From contig SIBR01000006.1 in NCBI GenBank assembly GCA_009695065.1, positions 1-64,000 of the forward strand: a stretch of 64,000 nucleotides of DNA. The letters run 5' to 3'. Under the pieces are notes generated by a model that saw only the letters and a list, made by a program, of their open reading frames with translations, ran no database searches and had not been told where the DNA came from. The first letter of the stretch is position 1, and each line of letters opens with the position of its first letter. Positions 1 to 9,851 of this stretch are shown in pieces. The DNA comes from Opitutus sp. Its GTDB lineage: Bacteria; Verrucomicrobiota; Verrucomicrobiae; Opitutales; Opitutaceae. The position numbers and the translations under genes were made by a program.

Positions 1-43
1 CCGCGAGCATACATGCGAGGACGACGAAGAGCTTGATTTTCAT
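1..43 (-). CDS. 5' end of a secreted protein or lipoprotein gene (partial)
   Basis: Reading leftwards from an ATG at 43-41, the frame gives MKIKLFVVLACMLA and runs off the window edge. A basic start followed by a hydrophobic stretch with a cysteine is typical of a Sec signal peptide, possibly of a lipoprotein. Only 14 residues are visible, so the function cannot be named. The upstream side (44-60) has no clear ribosome binding site. Confidence 0.45.
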   Translation of the reverse strand, partial: MKIKLFVVLACMLA

Positions 44-177
44 GAAACTATTTCGATGCAGGAGCGGCTGCATGGATCACTATTTTCGCGGCAAAACCGG
101 CAGCGCATTACTGATAGGGGACTGGATTTTCAGGGGAATCGGGTCCGGGAGGGGTTTAAACGGTTAAGTCATAAGTC

Positions 178-312
178 TTACATGGGCAATCGAAGGGCTG
201 ACAACTTCCACGAGAATATGCCTTCACGACTAAAGACAAGGCCGTAAGATTCTTCAGCAGTGCCCTTTATCTTCACCGTGACTACGAAACGGTCAAAGCT
301 CTCGTAGAACAT
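178..312 (-). pseudogene. Possible C-terminal remnant of a small DUF2939-like protein
   Basis: The frame reads MFYESFDRFVVTVKI, then a short loop and GIFSWKLSALRLP before the stop. Alternating hydrophobic residues and the 'SWKL..LRLP' ending resemble the C-terminus of small two-strand DUF2939-type proteins. The frame stays open up to 492, but the upstream residues (SFWCRRLTLQVARV) look non-coding. No N-terminal domain or signal peptide is visible. I infer a truncated remnant. The same residues could be a chance open frame, so confidence is low. Confidence 0.25.
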
Positions 313-488
313 CGATGTATCAGCGTCTGAATCTGATGGCTTTGTTTGCTCGGCACTCTTGGTGGGAAGTGGCTTTTCGCTGCGGTGATCCCCCGAAACC
401 CGGGCCACTTGTAATGTTAGTCTGCGGCACCAAAAGGAGCCCAGGCCATGAAAGGCAAAAGACACACGACGGACTGCCGAGGAACGGC

Positions 489-710
489 TCACTGCACTTG
501 CAGGAGGAGATCCTCAATTTGACGCCGCCCGGCCAGTTCCATGCGGGCGAAGGTCTGGCTACTCCTTACCGCTTCCCTGAAGTAAGTGAAAAGTCGATCC
601 ACGGTGAAGGACACCCGCTCAACCAGTCGTCGCACTTGGTCGGGAACTTCATCTCTGCGGAATTGCACGGTTGCGAGGTACGCGGCGTGAGCCAGGACTA
701 GCTGGTCCAT
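489..710 (-). CDS. Small hypothetical protein, unrecognised (about 73 aa)
   Basis: An ATG at 710 (a GTG lies one codon upstream) opens a frame beginning MDQLVLAHAAYL and ending IEDLLLQVQ. The product is helical and amphipathic, rich in Arg, Val and Leu. Its codons are less GC-biased in the third position than those of the rest of the window, which would fit acquired DNA. I do not recognise the family. It lies on the same strand as the remnant at 178-312, in a stretch with no convincing complete gene. It could be a fragment of a larger protein, because the frame stays open for about 30 codons upstream of the ATG. Confidence 0.3.
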   Translation of the reverse strand: MDQLVLAHAAYLATVQFRRDEVPDQVRRLVERVSFTVDRLFTYFREAVRSSQTFARMELAGRRQIEDLLLQVQ

Positions 711-1019
711 CACTTCCGCGTCGGCTGGCGTGCCGCGCCGTAGTGGACAGCGAAGTCGATTCTCGCCTGCCGCACCTTTTGGACCTTTTAGGGATAATTT
801 TTTACGAGGAGGAAACCAATCGCGGTTAGACGGCCTAAAGGGCGACGCATCCTCCCTCCCCCCATCCCGTCAAGGCGGGAGTAGGTTGCCTGCATGCGGT
901 CACGTTTCCTTCCGTTTTACGCCGTATTCCACTGTTTCCGCCCAAAAGGATCTGCCTCAGCACGTCATTTGGCGTGTTTGCCCCCTTTCCGTCCCCTAGC
1001 TTATCGCTTCCTCTGTAGT
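711..1019. other. Intergenic stretch, nothing recognised
   Basis: No frame here has convincing protein-like composition. A purine-rich AGGAGG at 807-812 has no start codon at a suitable distance. The segment lies downstream of the tRNA-Leu gene on the minus strand. I see no U-tracted hairpin and no integrase remnant. Confidence 0.4.
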
Positions 1020-1103
1020 TGGTGCCCGGGACAGGACTCGAACCTGCACACCTTACGGCAAAGGCTTCTAAGACCTTCGTGTCTGCCATTCCACCACCCG
1101 GGC
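1020..1103 (-). tRNA. tRNA-Leu (anticodon UAG)
   Basis: The minus strand folds as a class II tRNA. The acceptor GCCCGGG (1103-1097) pairs with CCCGGGC, and the CCA end is encoded (1022-1020). The anticodon loop CTTAGAA carries TAG, which reads CUA. A long variable arm lies between the anticodon stem and the GGTTCGAGTCC T-arm. These features identify a leucine tRNA. Confidence 0.95.
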
Positions 1104-1176
1104 GCGGGCCACTGCTTTCGTGCCGAATGTCCCGAGTCGCCCCGCCCGCGGCAAGCGCCGAAATCATCCGCCCGGC

Positions 1177-2844
1177 CTACCGCGCCGTGATCGGCGGAAG
1201 AAACGCCGGGGGCCGCCGGGCACGCGTGTGCGATTCGAAGTCCGCCGCCAGCGCGAGCAGCTTGGGCTCGCTCCACGCCCGGCCGAAAAACAGGAACCCG
1301 ACGGGCAGTCCCGCCACGTCCGCCACCGGCACCGTCACGCTCGGGTAACCCGCCAGTGCGGCCGGCGCCGAGCCGCCCCCGCCCGGCCCCTTCGCGCCAA
1401 AGACCGGGTCGCCACCGGCCGGCGGTGCGATCAGGGCGGCCGGCGAATTCGCCACCGACACCAGCGCATCGAGGTAATGCTTGTCCATGAGCGCATCGAC
1501 GCCCTCCGTCCGCCCAAGGCGCCGGCAGGCGGCGCGCGCCTCGAGACAGGCGGCGTCCGTCAGCGGTCCCTTGGCCTGCGCCCGCAGAAAATACTGCTGG
1601 CCGAACAGCGGCTGTTCCCGCGCCCAGTGCTCGTCGTTGAACCTGATGAGGTCGGCCATTGTTTTCATCGGCGACGCCGGCCCGAGCTCGGCCAGGTAGG
1701 CGTCGATGCCCGCCTTCATCTCGTAAAGCATGACCTCGATGCGCGGAGCGGAGGCCGCGGCCAGCCCGGGAAACTCCCCCACCTCGATCACCGCGGCCCC
1801 CGCGGCGCGGAGCGCGGCCAGCGCCGCTGCCTGCACGGCGTCGAGGTCGGGGCGCAATCCGGCGAGCCGGACGAAGCCGATTCGCGCGCCCCGCAGCGCG
1901 CCGGCGGGCAGGGCTGCCGCCAGTTTTTCCGTCAGGCCGACCGGCAATCCCTGCGTCGCCGCGTCGCGCGCATCCACCCCGGCGAGCGCGGCCAGCACCA
2001 GCGCCGCATCCCGCACCGTGCGCGTCATCGGTCCCGCCGTGTCGAGGGTCGCCGCGATCGGGATCACGCCGCTGCGGCTCACGAGGCCGACGGTGGGCTT
2101 GAAGCCCACGATGCCGCACGCCGACGACGGTGAAATGATCGAGCCGCTCGTCTCCGTGCCCACCGCCGCCACGCAGAGGTTGGCCGCCACCGCGGCCGCC
2201 GAGCCGGAACTGGAACCCGAGGGCGAGCGGTCGAGCACGTAGGGGTTGCGCGTCTGCCCGCCGCGGCCGCTCCACCCGCTGATGGAGCGCTCGCCACGAA
2301 AATTCGCCCATTCGCTCAGGTTGGTCTTGCCGAGAATTACCGCCCCAGCGTCGCGCAGCCGCGCGACCAGATGCGCATCGCGCGTCGGCTTCAAGCCGAC
2401 GAGCGCGAGCGAGCCCGCGGTCGTTTCCATCCGATCCGCCGTCGCGATGTTATCCTTGAGGAGAATCGGGATGCCGTGCAGCGGCCCGCGCACGCGCCCC
2501 GCCTTCCGCTCCGCATCGAGCTGGGTCGCAATCGCCAACGCGTCGGGATTCAGTTCGATGATCGCATTGATTTTCGGGCCGGCCTTGTCGACGTCCGCGA
2601 TGCGTTGCAAATACGCGGCGGTGAGTTCGCGCGCCGTCAACGAACCGGCCGCCATGCGCGCCTGCAGGTCGTCGATCGTCGCCTCGGCAAAAAGAAAAGC
2701 CGGCTCCGCGGCCCGCGCACAAGCCAGACCAAGGCAGCCTAGGAGAACAATTTGCCGGCATTGTTTGCCCGCAAATCTCGCGAAAGGACCCGAAAAAAAG
2801 CCATGCCGGGTTTGGTGGTATTTATCCGTTTTCATCCGTGTCAT
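1177..2844 (-). CDS. Secreted amidase-signature family hydrolase
   Basis: The 555-residue product belongs to the amidase signature family, which hydrolyses C-N bonds of amides through a Ser-cisSer-Lys triad. From the chosen start, the catalytic Lys is K130 in LLKDNI, the cis-Ser S211 lies in the GSSSGSAAAVAA signature, and the nucleophile is S235 in GTETSGSI. A hydrophobic segment QIVLLGCLGLACARAAE (about 31-47) looks like a signal peptide, so the enzyme is probably exported. This is a feature of stand-alone periplasmic amidases rather than of GatA. The start is uncertain: the first ten residues come from a short dispersed DNA motif (see 2820-2852), and the only in-frame alternative I see is ATG at 2835. 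The substrate is unknown. psd lies upstream on the same strand. Confidence 0.85.
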   Translation of the reverse strand: MTRMKTDKYHQTRHGFFSGPFARFAGKQCRQIVLLGCLGLACARAAEPAFLFAEATIDDLQARMAAGSLTARELTAAYLQRIADVDKAGPKINAIIELNPDALAIATQLDAERKAGRVRGPLHGIPILLKDNIATADRMETTAGSLALVGLKPTRDAHLVARLRDAGAVILGKTNLSEWANFRGERSISGWSGRGGQTRNPYVLDRSPSGSSSGSAAAVAANLCVAAVGTETSGSIISPSSACGIVGFKPTVGLVSRSGVIPIAATLDTAGPMTRTVRDAALVLAALAGVDARDAATQGLPVGLTEKLAAALPAGALRGARIGFVRLAGLRPDLDAVQAAALAALRAAGAAVIEVGEFPGLAAASAPRIEVMLYEMKAGIDAYLAELGPASPMKTMADLIRFNDEHWAREQPLFGQQYFLRAQAKGPLTDAACLEARAACRRLGRTEGVDALMDKHYLDALVSVANSPAALIAPPAGGDPVFGAKGPGGGGSAPAALAGYPSVTVPVADVAGLPVGFLFFGRAWSEPKLLALAADFESHTRARRPPAFLPPITAR

Positions 2845-2852
2845 CCGTGGCG
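2820..2852. repeat. ATCCG-rich short repeated motif at the amidase start
   Basis: Three close copies of a TCCGT/TCATCCG unit occur in tandem (TTTATCCGTTTTCATCCGTG, then TCATCCGTGG). From memory, this kind of motif is scattered between genes in many Verrucomicrobiota and Planctomycetota genomes. Here it overlaps the predicted N-terminus of the amidase, which suggests those codons are not under protein selection. Confidence 0.5.
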
Positions 2853-2880
2853 GGTTGTTTCCGAGCTAGTGGGGAAAACG

Positions 2881-3780
2881 TCATGGCGCCTCGCCCAGCC
2901 GATCGCCCATCTTGGCGTAGAGTTCCGTGTAGGCGGCGCTCTGCTGCACGAGATCGGCATCGAACCGGATCCGGCCGCGCTGGAAAAGCGTGATCACGCA
3001 CGAACCGCCGAACGCAAAGAGGCCCTTCTCGTCGCCCTTGGCCACCGCCCGGCCCGGCACAAAGCCCTGCCGGATGGCGCCGACATTCGTCGCCCCGACC
3101 TCGATCATCGCCACGGGGCCGAACTGCGGCGACTCGATCAGCGTGATCTCGCGCTTGTTCTCGACCAGGTAGCGCAACCGGCGGCGGAGCGCGACGGGGC
3201 TCACCGAATAAAGCCAGCCGGGAACGGGCCGCGACTCCGCGGGCGTGCCGGCGACCGGGAAATGGAAGCGGTGATAATCCACCGGGCAGAGCCGCGAGAT
3301 CAGCATCGCGCCGCCGACAAACGGCCGGGCGGCCGCCTCGTCGCCGAACAGATCCATCAGCGAGAATTTGAAGCCCTTCACATAAAAACCCTCCGCCGCG
3401 TCGACGTCGGGGAAAGCGAGATGCCGGCCATCGGCCGGAAAAACCGCGGTCGTTTCGCCGGCTGCAATCGGCCGCACCCCGGGCTTGAGCGCGCGATAGA
3501 AAAACTCGTTGAACGTCTTGTAGTCGAACGGCGACTTCGCGAACTCCTCCACGTCGATATTGTATTCGGCAATGAAGGGCATGATCCGCAGCGAGCTCAC
3601 GGACTGGTTCATCTTGTGGCCGTACCACTGGGAAAAGAAGGCGCGCCGGGCGAGGAGCCAGACGAAGAAGCGGCCGGTGGGGTTCTCGTAGGCGAAGCGC
3701 AGCCACTTCTCGCCGAAAACCTGCTCGGTCTTCAGCGTGCGCGTGTAACGATCGAAATAGCGAATGGGTGCGGCCGGCAT
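2881..3780 (-). CDS. psd: Phosphatidylserine decarboxylase proenzyme
   Basis: This 299-residue protein makes phosphatidylethanolamine from phosphatidylserine at the inner membrane. The proenzyme cleaves itself to create a pyruvoyl group. Visible landmarks are D117 in FPADGRH, H173 in DYHRFHFP and the cleavage motif FGGS with S260. These form the Asp-His-Ser set that drives autocleavage. FGGS replaces the LGST motif of the enterobacterial enzyme, a variation also known in other psd subfamilies such as the chlamydial type. Length and order fit the family, and the start at 3780 gives a natural N-terminus. No phosphatidylserine synthase gene is adjacent. The amidase follows 36 bp downstream and may be co-transcribed. 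Confidence 0.93.
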   Translation of the reverse strand: MPAAPIRYFDRYTRTLKTEQVFGEKWLRFAYENPTGRFFVWLLARRAFFSQWYGHKMNQSVSSLRIMPFIAEYNIDVEEFAKSPFDYKTFNEFFYRALKPGVRPIAAGETTAVFPADGRHLAFPDVDAAEGFYVKGFKFSLMDLFGDEAAARPFVGGAMLISRLCPVDYHRFHFPVAGTPAESRPVPGWLYSVSPVALRRRLRYLVENKREITLIESPQFGPVAMIEVGATNVGAIRQGFVPGRAVAKGDEKGLFAFGGSCVITLFQRGRIRFDADLVQQSAAYTELYAKMGDRLGEAP

Positions 3781-3901
3781 GTGGTTCGAATCTCGTGCAA
3801 AGCCGTCTCACCGCAAAGGAAGAAATGCGAGCGTCGGCCGGGCGGGCGGTGAAACCCGGTCCGGTCCCGCCTTCGTCGATTCGGGGTGCGAGGCTCAAAT
3901 C

Positions 3902-3927
3902 GAATTCTGGCCCACGGGCCAGAATTC
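3902..3927. repeat. 26-bp near-perfect palindrome, copy 1
   Basis: The arms GAATTCTGGCCC and GGGCCAGAATTC are perfectly complementary around a 2-nt centre. It is preceded by GGCTCAAAT, the same flank that precedes the palindrome group at 4117-4204. It lies upstream of psd, with no gene overlapping it. Confidence 0.85.
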
Positions 3928-3988
3928 CCCCGCCGGGGATGCAGGCGCCCATCTCCGCTGCCCTGACCGAGCCCGGGCTTGTCCGCCT

Positions 3989-4008
3989 GAGGCGGGTGCA
4001 CCCGCCTC
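3989..4008. repeat. 20-bp perfect palindrome, GC-rich
   Basis: The arms GAGGCGGGTG and CACCCGCCTC are perfectly complementary with no loop. It sits between the two groups of AATT-containing palindromes, in the 477-bp stretch (3781-4257) that otherwise contains no gene. It could form a cruciform or a dimeric protein-binding site. Confidence 0.7.
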
Positions 4009-4116
4009 CCCGGGCCCGGCATCACGGATGATGTGACACTGGCCGGAAAGCGGCACCTCCATTTCAACCTCGTTCGTCGATCATCGAACGACCAAGCGGC
4101 GATGATGGCACGGGCT

Positions 4117-4204
4117 CAAATTGCGCATCGATGCGCAATTTGAATTCTGTCCGGCCGGACAGAATTCGCCGCCCCGCCCAATTGTGACCACGTGGCCACA
4201 ATTG
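4117..4204. repeat. Three consecutive 26-bp palindromes
   Basis: Three dyads lie end to end. 4117-4142 has arms CAAATTGCGCATC/GATGCGCAATTTG (perfect). 4142-4167 has arms GAATTCTGTCCGG/CCGGACAGAATTC (perfect, sharing base 4142). 4179-4204 has arms CAATTGTGACCAC/GTGGCCACAATTG (one mispair). All are exactly 26 bp and carry AATT near both ends, like copy 1 at 3902-3927, yet their inner sequences differ. No gene covers the region. Confidence 0.85.
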
Positions 4205-4257
4205 CCTTCGCAGTCCCTGCCCGGCCCTCTTCGCTTCCGCCGACTGGCCCAAACGGA

Positions 4258-4676
4258 TCAGCCAGCCGCCGGCGGACTTACCTTGCGGATCGGGAGCTGG
4301 CGCGTGCCGCCGGGCGTGCGCCACGCAAACGTGTCGCCCTCGGCAAAGCCGGTGCATGGCGGTGCCGATGGGTGCGAGGATCGAGAGCCGGCCGGCCGCG
4401 GCGGCGGCCTGCTCGGGATAAACGAGCGTGTAAGCGTCCACTTCGCCGCTCTCGCGGTCCTCGATTTCGACCCGCGATCCCATGACCACGACGGAAGGCA
4501 GCATGACTTCAGCGGGCAGTACGTCGGCGCGTTCCAACTCGGCGCGAAGCGGTTGCAGGGTCTCGCGCAGGCGCGGTTGCGACGCGATCACCAGGTCCAC
4601 CAACAGGCCGCAGGCGCTGGTGGTCGGACGTCGAAATGCGGAGAACAGGAAGGGTCCTGGCCGTGGCTCGGTGCAT
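4258..4676 (-). pseudogene. Rnk/GreA C-terminal-domain protein, interrupted by two frameshifts
   Basis: Three frames must be joined to read one protein of about 140 residues. It starts at ATG 4676 (MHRATARTLPVLRISTSDHQRL). One extra base near 4603-4606 moves the reading to GLLVDLVIASQPRL...SRVEIEDRESGEVDAY...LSILAPIGTAMHR. A second extra base at about 4348 leads to FAEGDTFAWRTPGG...RKVSP and a TGA at 4258. The middle and end match the FKBP-like C-terminal domain of GreA/Rnk (regulator of nucleoside diphosphate kinase), which binds RNA polymerase near its secondary channel. Both lesions are single-base insertions. The gene is therefore either decayed or hit by sequencing errors. The normal family length, about 135-140 residues, matches the repaired reading. 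Confidence 0.8.
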
Positions 4677-4998
4677 GACCGATGTTGGATTTGAGTTGGT
4701 TGAGAGTGATCGGAGTTGGGACGGAAAAATCCGCGCGCTGGACGCGAAAAATCCGGAGAACCGGGACAGCCGGGCGTGACCGGGGAATCGGAATCACGCC
4801 GGCATCGCCACGCGGTCGCCGATGATTGCAGGGCGACCACTTCAGGTGCCCTCGGCGACGGCGAACGCTCACCCGGCGAACCGGCGTTGAACCTGTAAGA
4901 GTTGCAGGTTCGAGGATTCCCCGTACTAATTTGTAGCATTAGAGCTCCCGCCCCACCGGGAATCTGCTGCTTCGATCCACGCCAACGCCCCGGAAATC
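4677..4998. other. Intergenic region between the Rnk-like pseudogene and the PQQ-like gene
   Basis: No gene is seen. It contains an inverted repeat at 4889-4911 (GAACCTG, 9-nt spacer, CAGGTTC). The spacing from the start at 4999 would allow a regulatory role, but nothing in the sequence proves one. Promoters of the divergent genes on both sides must lie here. Confidence 0.4.
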
Positions 4999-6243
4999 AT
5001 GAAACGCACGCTGAAGATCCTGACCCGCCCCCTCGCCCTGGCCATGATGCTGCCGGCCGTGTTGTCCGCCGCCAACTTCGACTGGCCGCAATGGCGCGGG
5101 CCGGACCGCACGGCAGTCTCCAAGGAAACGGGGTTGCACAAGGCGTGGCCGGCGGGAGGCCCCAAACGCGTCTGGCTCTATCAGAACGCCGGCAACGGGT
5201 ACTCGGGCCCGGCGATCGCCCACGGCAAATATTTCACCCTCGGCACCCGGGACGGCAGCGAGTTTCTCATCGTACTCGATGCCGACACGGGCAAGGAACT
5301 CTGGGCGGCCAAGTTGAGCGGCATCCTCGACAACGACTGGGGCGACGGTCCGCGGGGCACGCCGACGGTGGACGGCGATCGCGTCTATGCCTTGAGCGGC
5401 CCGGGCAACCTCATCTGCGCCAGCGTCGCGGATGGAAAGATCCTGTGGCAGGCCATCATGAAGGATCTCGGCGGAAAAACGCCCAACTGGGGTTACACCG
5501 AATCCGTGCTGGTCGACGGCGCCATGGTTCTCTGCACCCCCGGCGGAACCAAGGGCGCCATGGCCGCCCTCGACAAAATGACGGGCAAGGTACTCTGGCA
5601 ATCGACGGGATTCACCGACCCCGCGCACTATTCATCGATCGTTCCGGCGCGGATCAACGGTACGCACCAGTATGTCCAGCGCACGGAGAAGAGCGTCGTC
5701 GGGATCGCGGCCAAGGACGGCAAGCTGCTGTGGCAAACCGATTTTCCCGGCCGGACCGCCGTGATCCCCACCCCGATCGTCAAAGATAACGCCGTCTACG
5801 TGACGGCCGGTTACGGCGCGGGCTGCAAGATGGTCAGGATCGGCGCCAACAACGCCGTCACCACGGTCTATGAGAACAAAGTGATGAAGAACCATCACGG
5901 TGGCGTGATTCTGGTGGGCGATCATGTTTACGGTCACAACGATGTCTCGTGGGGGTGTCAGGACTTCGCGACCGGTGAAGAAGTCTGGAGCCACCGGGGC
6001 CTGGGCAAGGGCGCGGTCGGCTATGCGGACGGCATGCTCTACTGCGTGGAGGAAGCCAGCGGCACGGTGGTCCTCGCCGAAGCCTCGCCAAAAGCGTGGA
6101 AGGAACATGGCCGGTTCAAGCTCGATCCCCAGACCAAGATCCGCAGTTCGCGCGGCCGGATCTGGACACACCCCGTGATCAGCAACGGGAAGCTATACCT
6201 GCGCGACCAGGACCTGATCTATTGCTACGACCTCAGGGGATAA
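4999..6243 (+). CDS. Exported PQQ-like beta-propeller protein
   Basis: The 414-residue product starts with a Sec signal peptide (MKRTLKILTRPLALAMMLPA, cleavage after about 24) followed by WPQWRGPDRTA, the usual start of PQQ-like outer proteins in Verrucomicrobiota and Planctomycetota. Repeated strands of the type 'VLDADTGKELW', 'VADGKILWQ', 'ALDKMTGKVLWQ' and 'AAKDGKLLWQ' mark propeller blades. These proteins resemble quinoprotein alcohol dehydrogenases but usually lack the PQQ and calcium ligands, and I see no adjacent vicinal cysteines. A binding or scaffold role in the periplasm is as likely as dehydrogenase activity. It is monocistronic and convergent with clpB. Confidence 0.82.
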   Translation: MKRTLKILTRPLALAMMLPAVLSAANFDWPQWRGPDRTAVSKETGLHKAWPAGGPKRVWLYQNAGNGYSGPAIAHGKYFTLGTRDGSEFLIVLDADTGKELWAAKLSGILDNDWGDGPRGTPTVDGDRVYALSGPGNLICASVADGKILWQAIMKDLGGKTPNWGYTESVLVDGAMVLCTPGGTKGAMAALDKMTGKVLWQSTGFTDPAHYSSIVPARINGTHQYVQRTEKSVVGIAAKDGKLLWQTDFPGRTAVIPTPIVKDNAVYVTAGYGAGCKMVRIGANNAVTTVYENKVMKNHHGGVILVGDHVYGHNDVSWGCQDFATGEEVWSHRGLGKGAVGYADGMLYCVEEASGTVVLAEASPKAWKEHGRFKLDPQTKIRSSRGRIWTHPVISNGKLYLRDQDLIYCYDLRG

Positions 6244-6300
6244 TCGCGGAGGCTTCCTTGGATCCGGAGGCGCGCCGCCCCCGACGCGCACCGAGTCCGC

Positions 6301-8886
<2,586 letters not shown>

Positions 8887-9023
8887 AATTTGATGGTATC
8901 ACCTTCGCACGTTGCGGGCCATTTAGCCACGCAGCTTTTGCCCAAGACGCCTCATCCTTGGACCGGTCGGATCGAGCCAAAATGCGCCGGAGTGCGACGG
9001 CGCGGCGCGTCACTCTGGCCGTA

Positions 9024-9800
9024 TCACGCCTCGTGGTTGAGGTGTTCCGCAAACTTGAGGCCCAGCAGGACCAACTCCGGCACGACCTCATCGAACAATT
9101 TCTCCGAATCCAGCAGCCGCGCGAAGCCGCCGGTGCCGACGACCCGGGGCCGCTGGCCGGCGAACGCCTCCCGCGTCAATTCCTCCAGGAGGTGCCGGAT
9201 CGCGCCGACGTGCCCGTGGTAAACGCCCGCCTGGATGCTCTCCACCGTGGAACGGCCGAGCGCCGTTTGCGGGCGGGTGATTTCCACCGTGGGCAGCTTC
9301 GCGGTGCGACCGGCGAGCGTCTCCACCGAGATGCCGACGCCGGGTAGAATCGCCCCTCCGAGGTAGTCGCCCTCCGCCGTCAACACGTCGAAGGTCGTCG
9401 CCGTGCCACAGTCCACCACCACGATGTTCGTCGCCGGGTGGCGCCGCGCGGCGGCCACCGCGCCCGCGATCCGGTCTGCGCCCACCTCGTGGGGATTGCG
9501 GTAGCGGACCTTCAGCCCCGTTTTCACCCCGGCCTGCAGCACAAACGGCTCGCTGTGAAAATATTTCACGCACGCGGCCCGCACTGGATAGAGCGCCTGG
9601 GGAACGACGGAGCAGATCGCCGCCCGATGCACCGCCCGGGGATCGACGCCGTTTTCCCGCAGCACCGCGGAAAAAAACACTCCGAACTCATCGGAGGAAC
9701 CCAGCGGGTGCGTCGTCTTCCGAAATTGGCAGAGCAGCGCGTCGCCGTCGAAGACCCCGCCGTGAATTTGTGAATTTCCGATGTCGAGACAGAGCAGCAT
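9024..9800 (-). CDS. coaX: Type III pantothenate kinase
   Basis: This 258-residue ASKHA-fold enzyme phosphorylates pantothenate, the first step of CoA synthesis. The type III form is not inhibited by CoA and needs a monovalent cation. Diagnostic motifs are DIGNSQIHGG at the N-terminus (phosphate-1 loop), RNPHEVGADRIAG (pantothenate and catalytic Asp region) and VVDCGTATTFD. The gene starts at ATG 9800, 51 bp after coaBC, on the same strand and in the same pathway. No coaA or type II kinase is seen nearby, so this may be the only pantothenate kinase; that last point is inference. Confidence 0.96.
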   Translation of the reverse strand: MLLCLDIGNSQIHGGVFDGDALLCQFRKTTHPLGSSDEFGVFFSAVLRENGVDPRAVHRAAICSVVPQALYPVRAACVKYFHSEPFVLQAGVKTGLKVRYRNPHEVGADRIAGAVAAARRHPATNIVVVDCGTATTFDVLTAEGDYLGGAILPGVGISVETLAGRTAKLPTVEITRPQTALGRSTVESIQAGVYHGHVGAIRHLLEELTREAFAGQRPRVVGTGGFARLLDSEKLFDEVVPELVLLGLKFAEHLNHEA

Positions 9801-9851
9801 GAGAATCAGGGATGGAAGATCAGCGGCGAAGCGGTCGCGAGGCGGAAGCCG

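Noticed and set aside
800..835. Strong Shine-Dalgarno-like AGGAGG at 807-812
   Set aside because: No start codon follows at a usable distance and no coding frame begins there.
1020..1103. Intact integrative element at tRNA-Leu
   Set aside because: No integrase, no repeated tRNA end and no phage genes on either side within the window.
3902..4204. CRISPR array
   Set aside because: The 26-bp palindromes differ in sequence, overlap or abut, and lack uniform spacers and cas genes.
4064..4939. Single 291-codon minus frame covering the Rnk-like region as one intact protein
   Set aside because: Only its middle part matches the family; the true start and end lie in the two other frames, so it was treated as a frameshifted pseudogene instead.
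8887..9023. Heat-shock promoter or CIRCE element before clpB
   Set aside because: A CTTGGG...TAAATG arrangement is present, but spacing and sequence do not match sigma-32 or CIRCE well enough.
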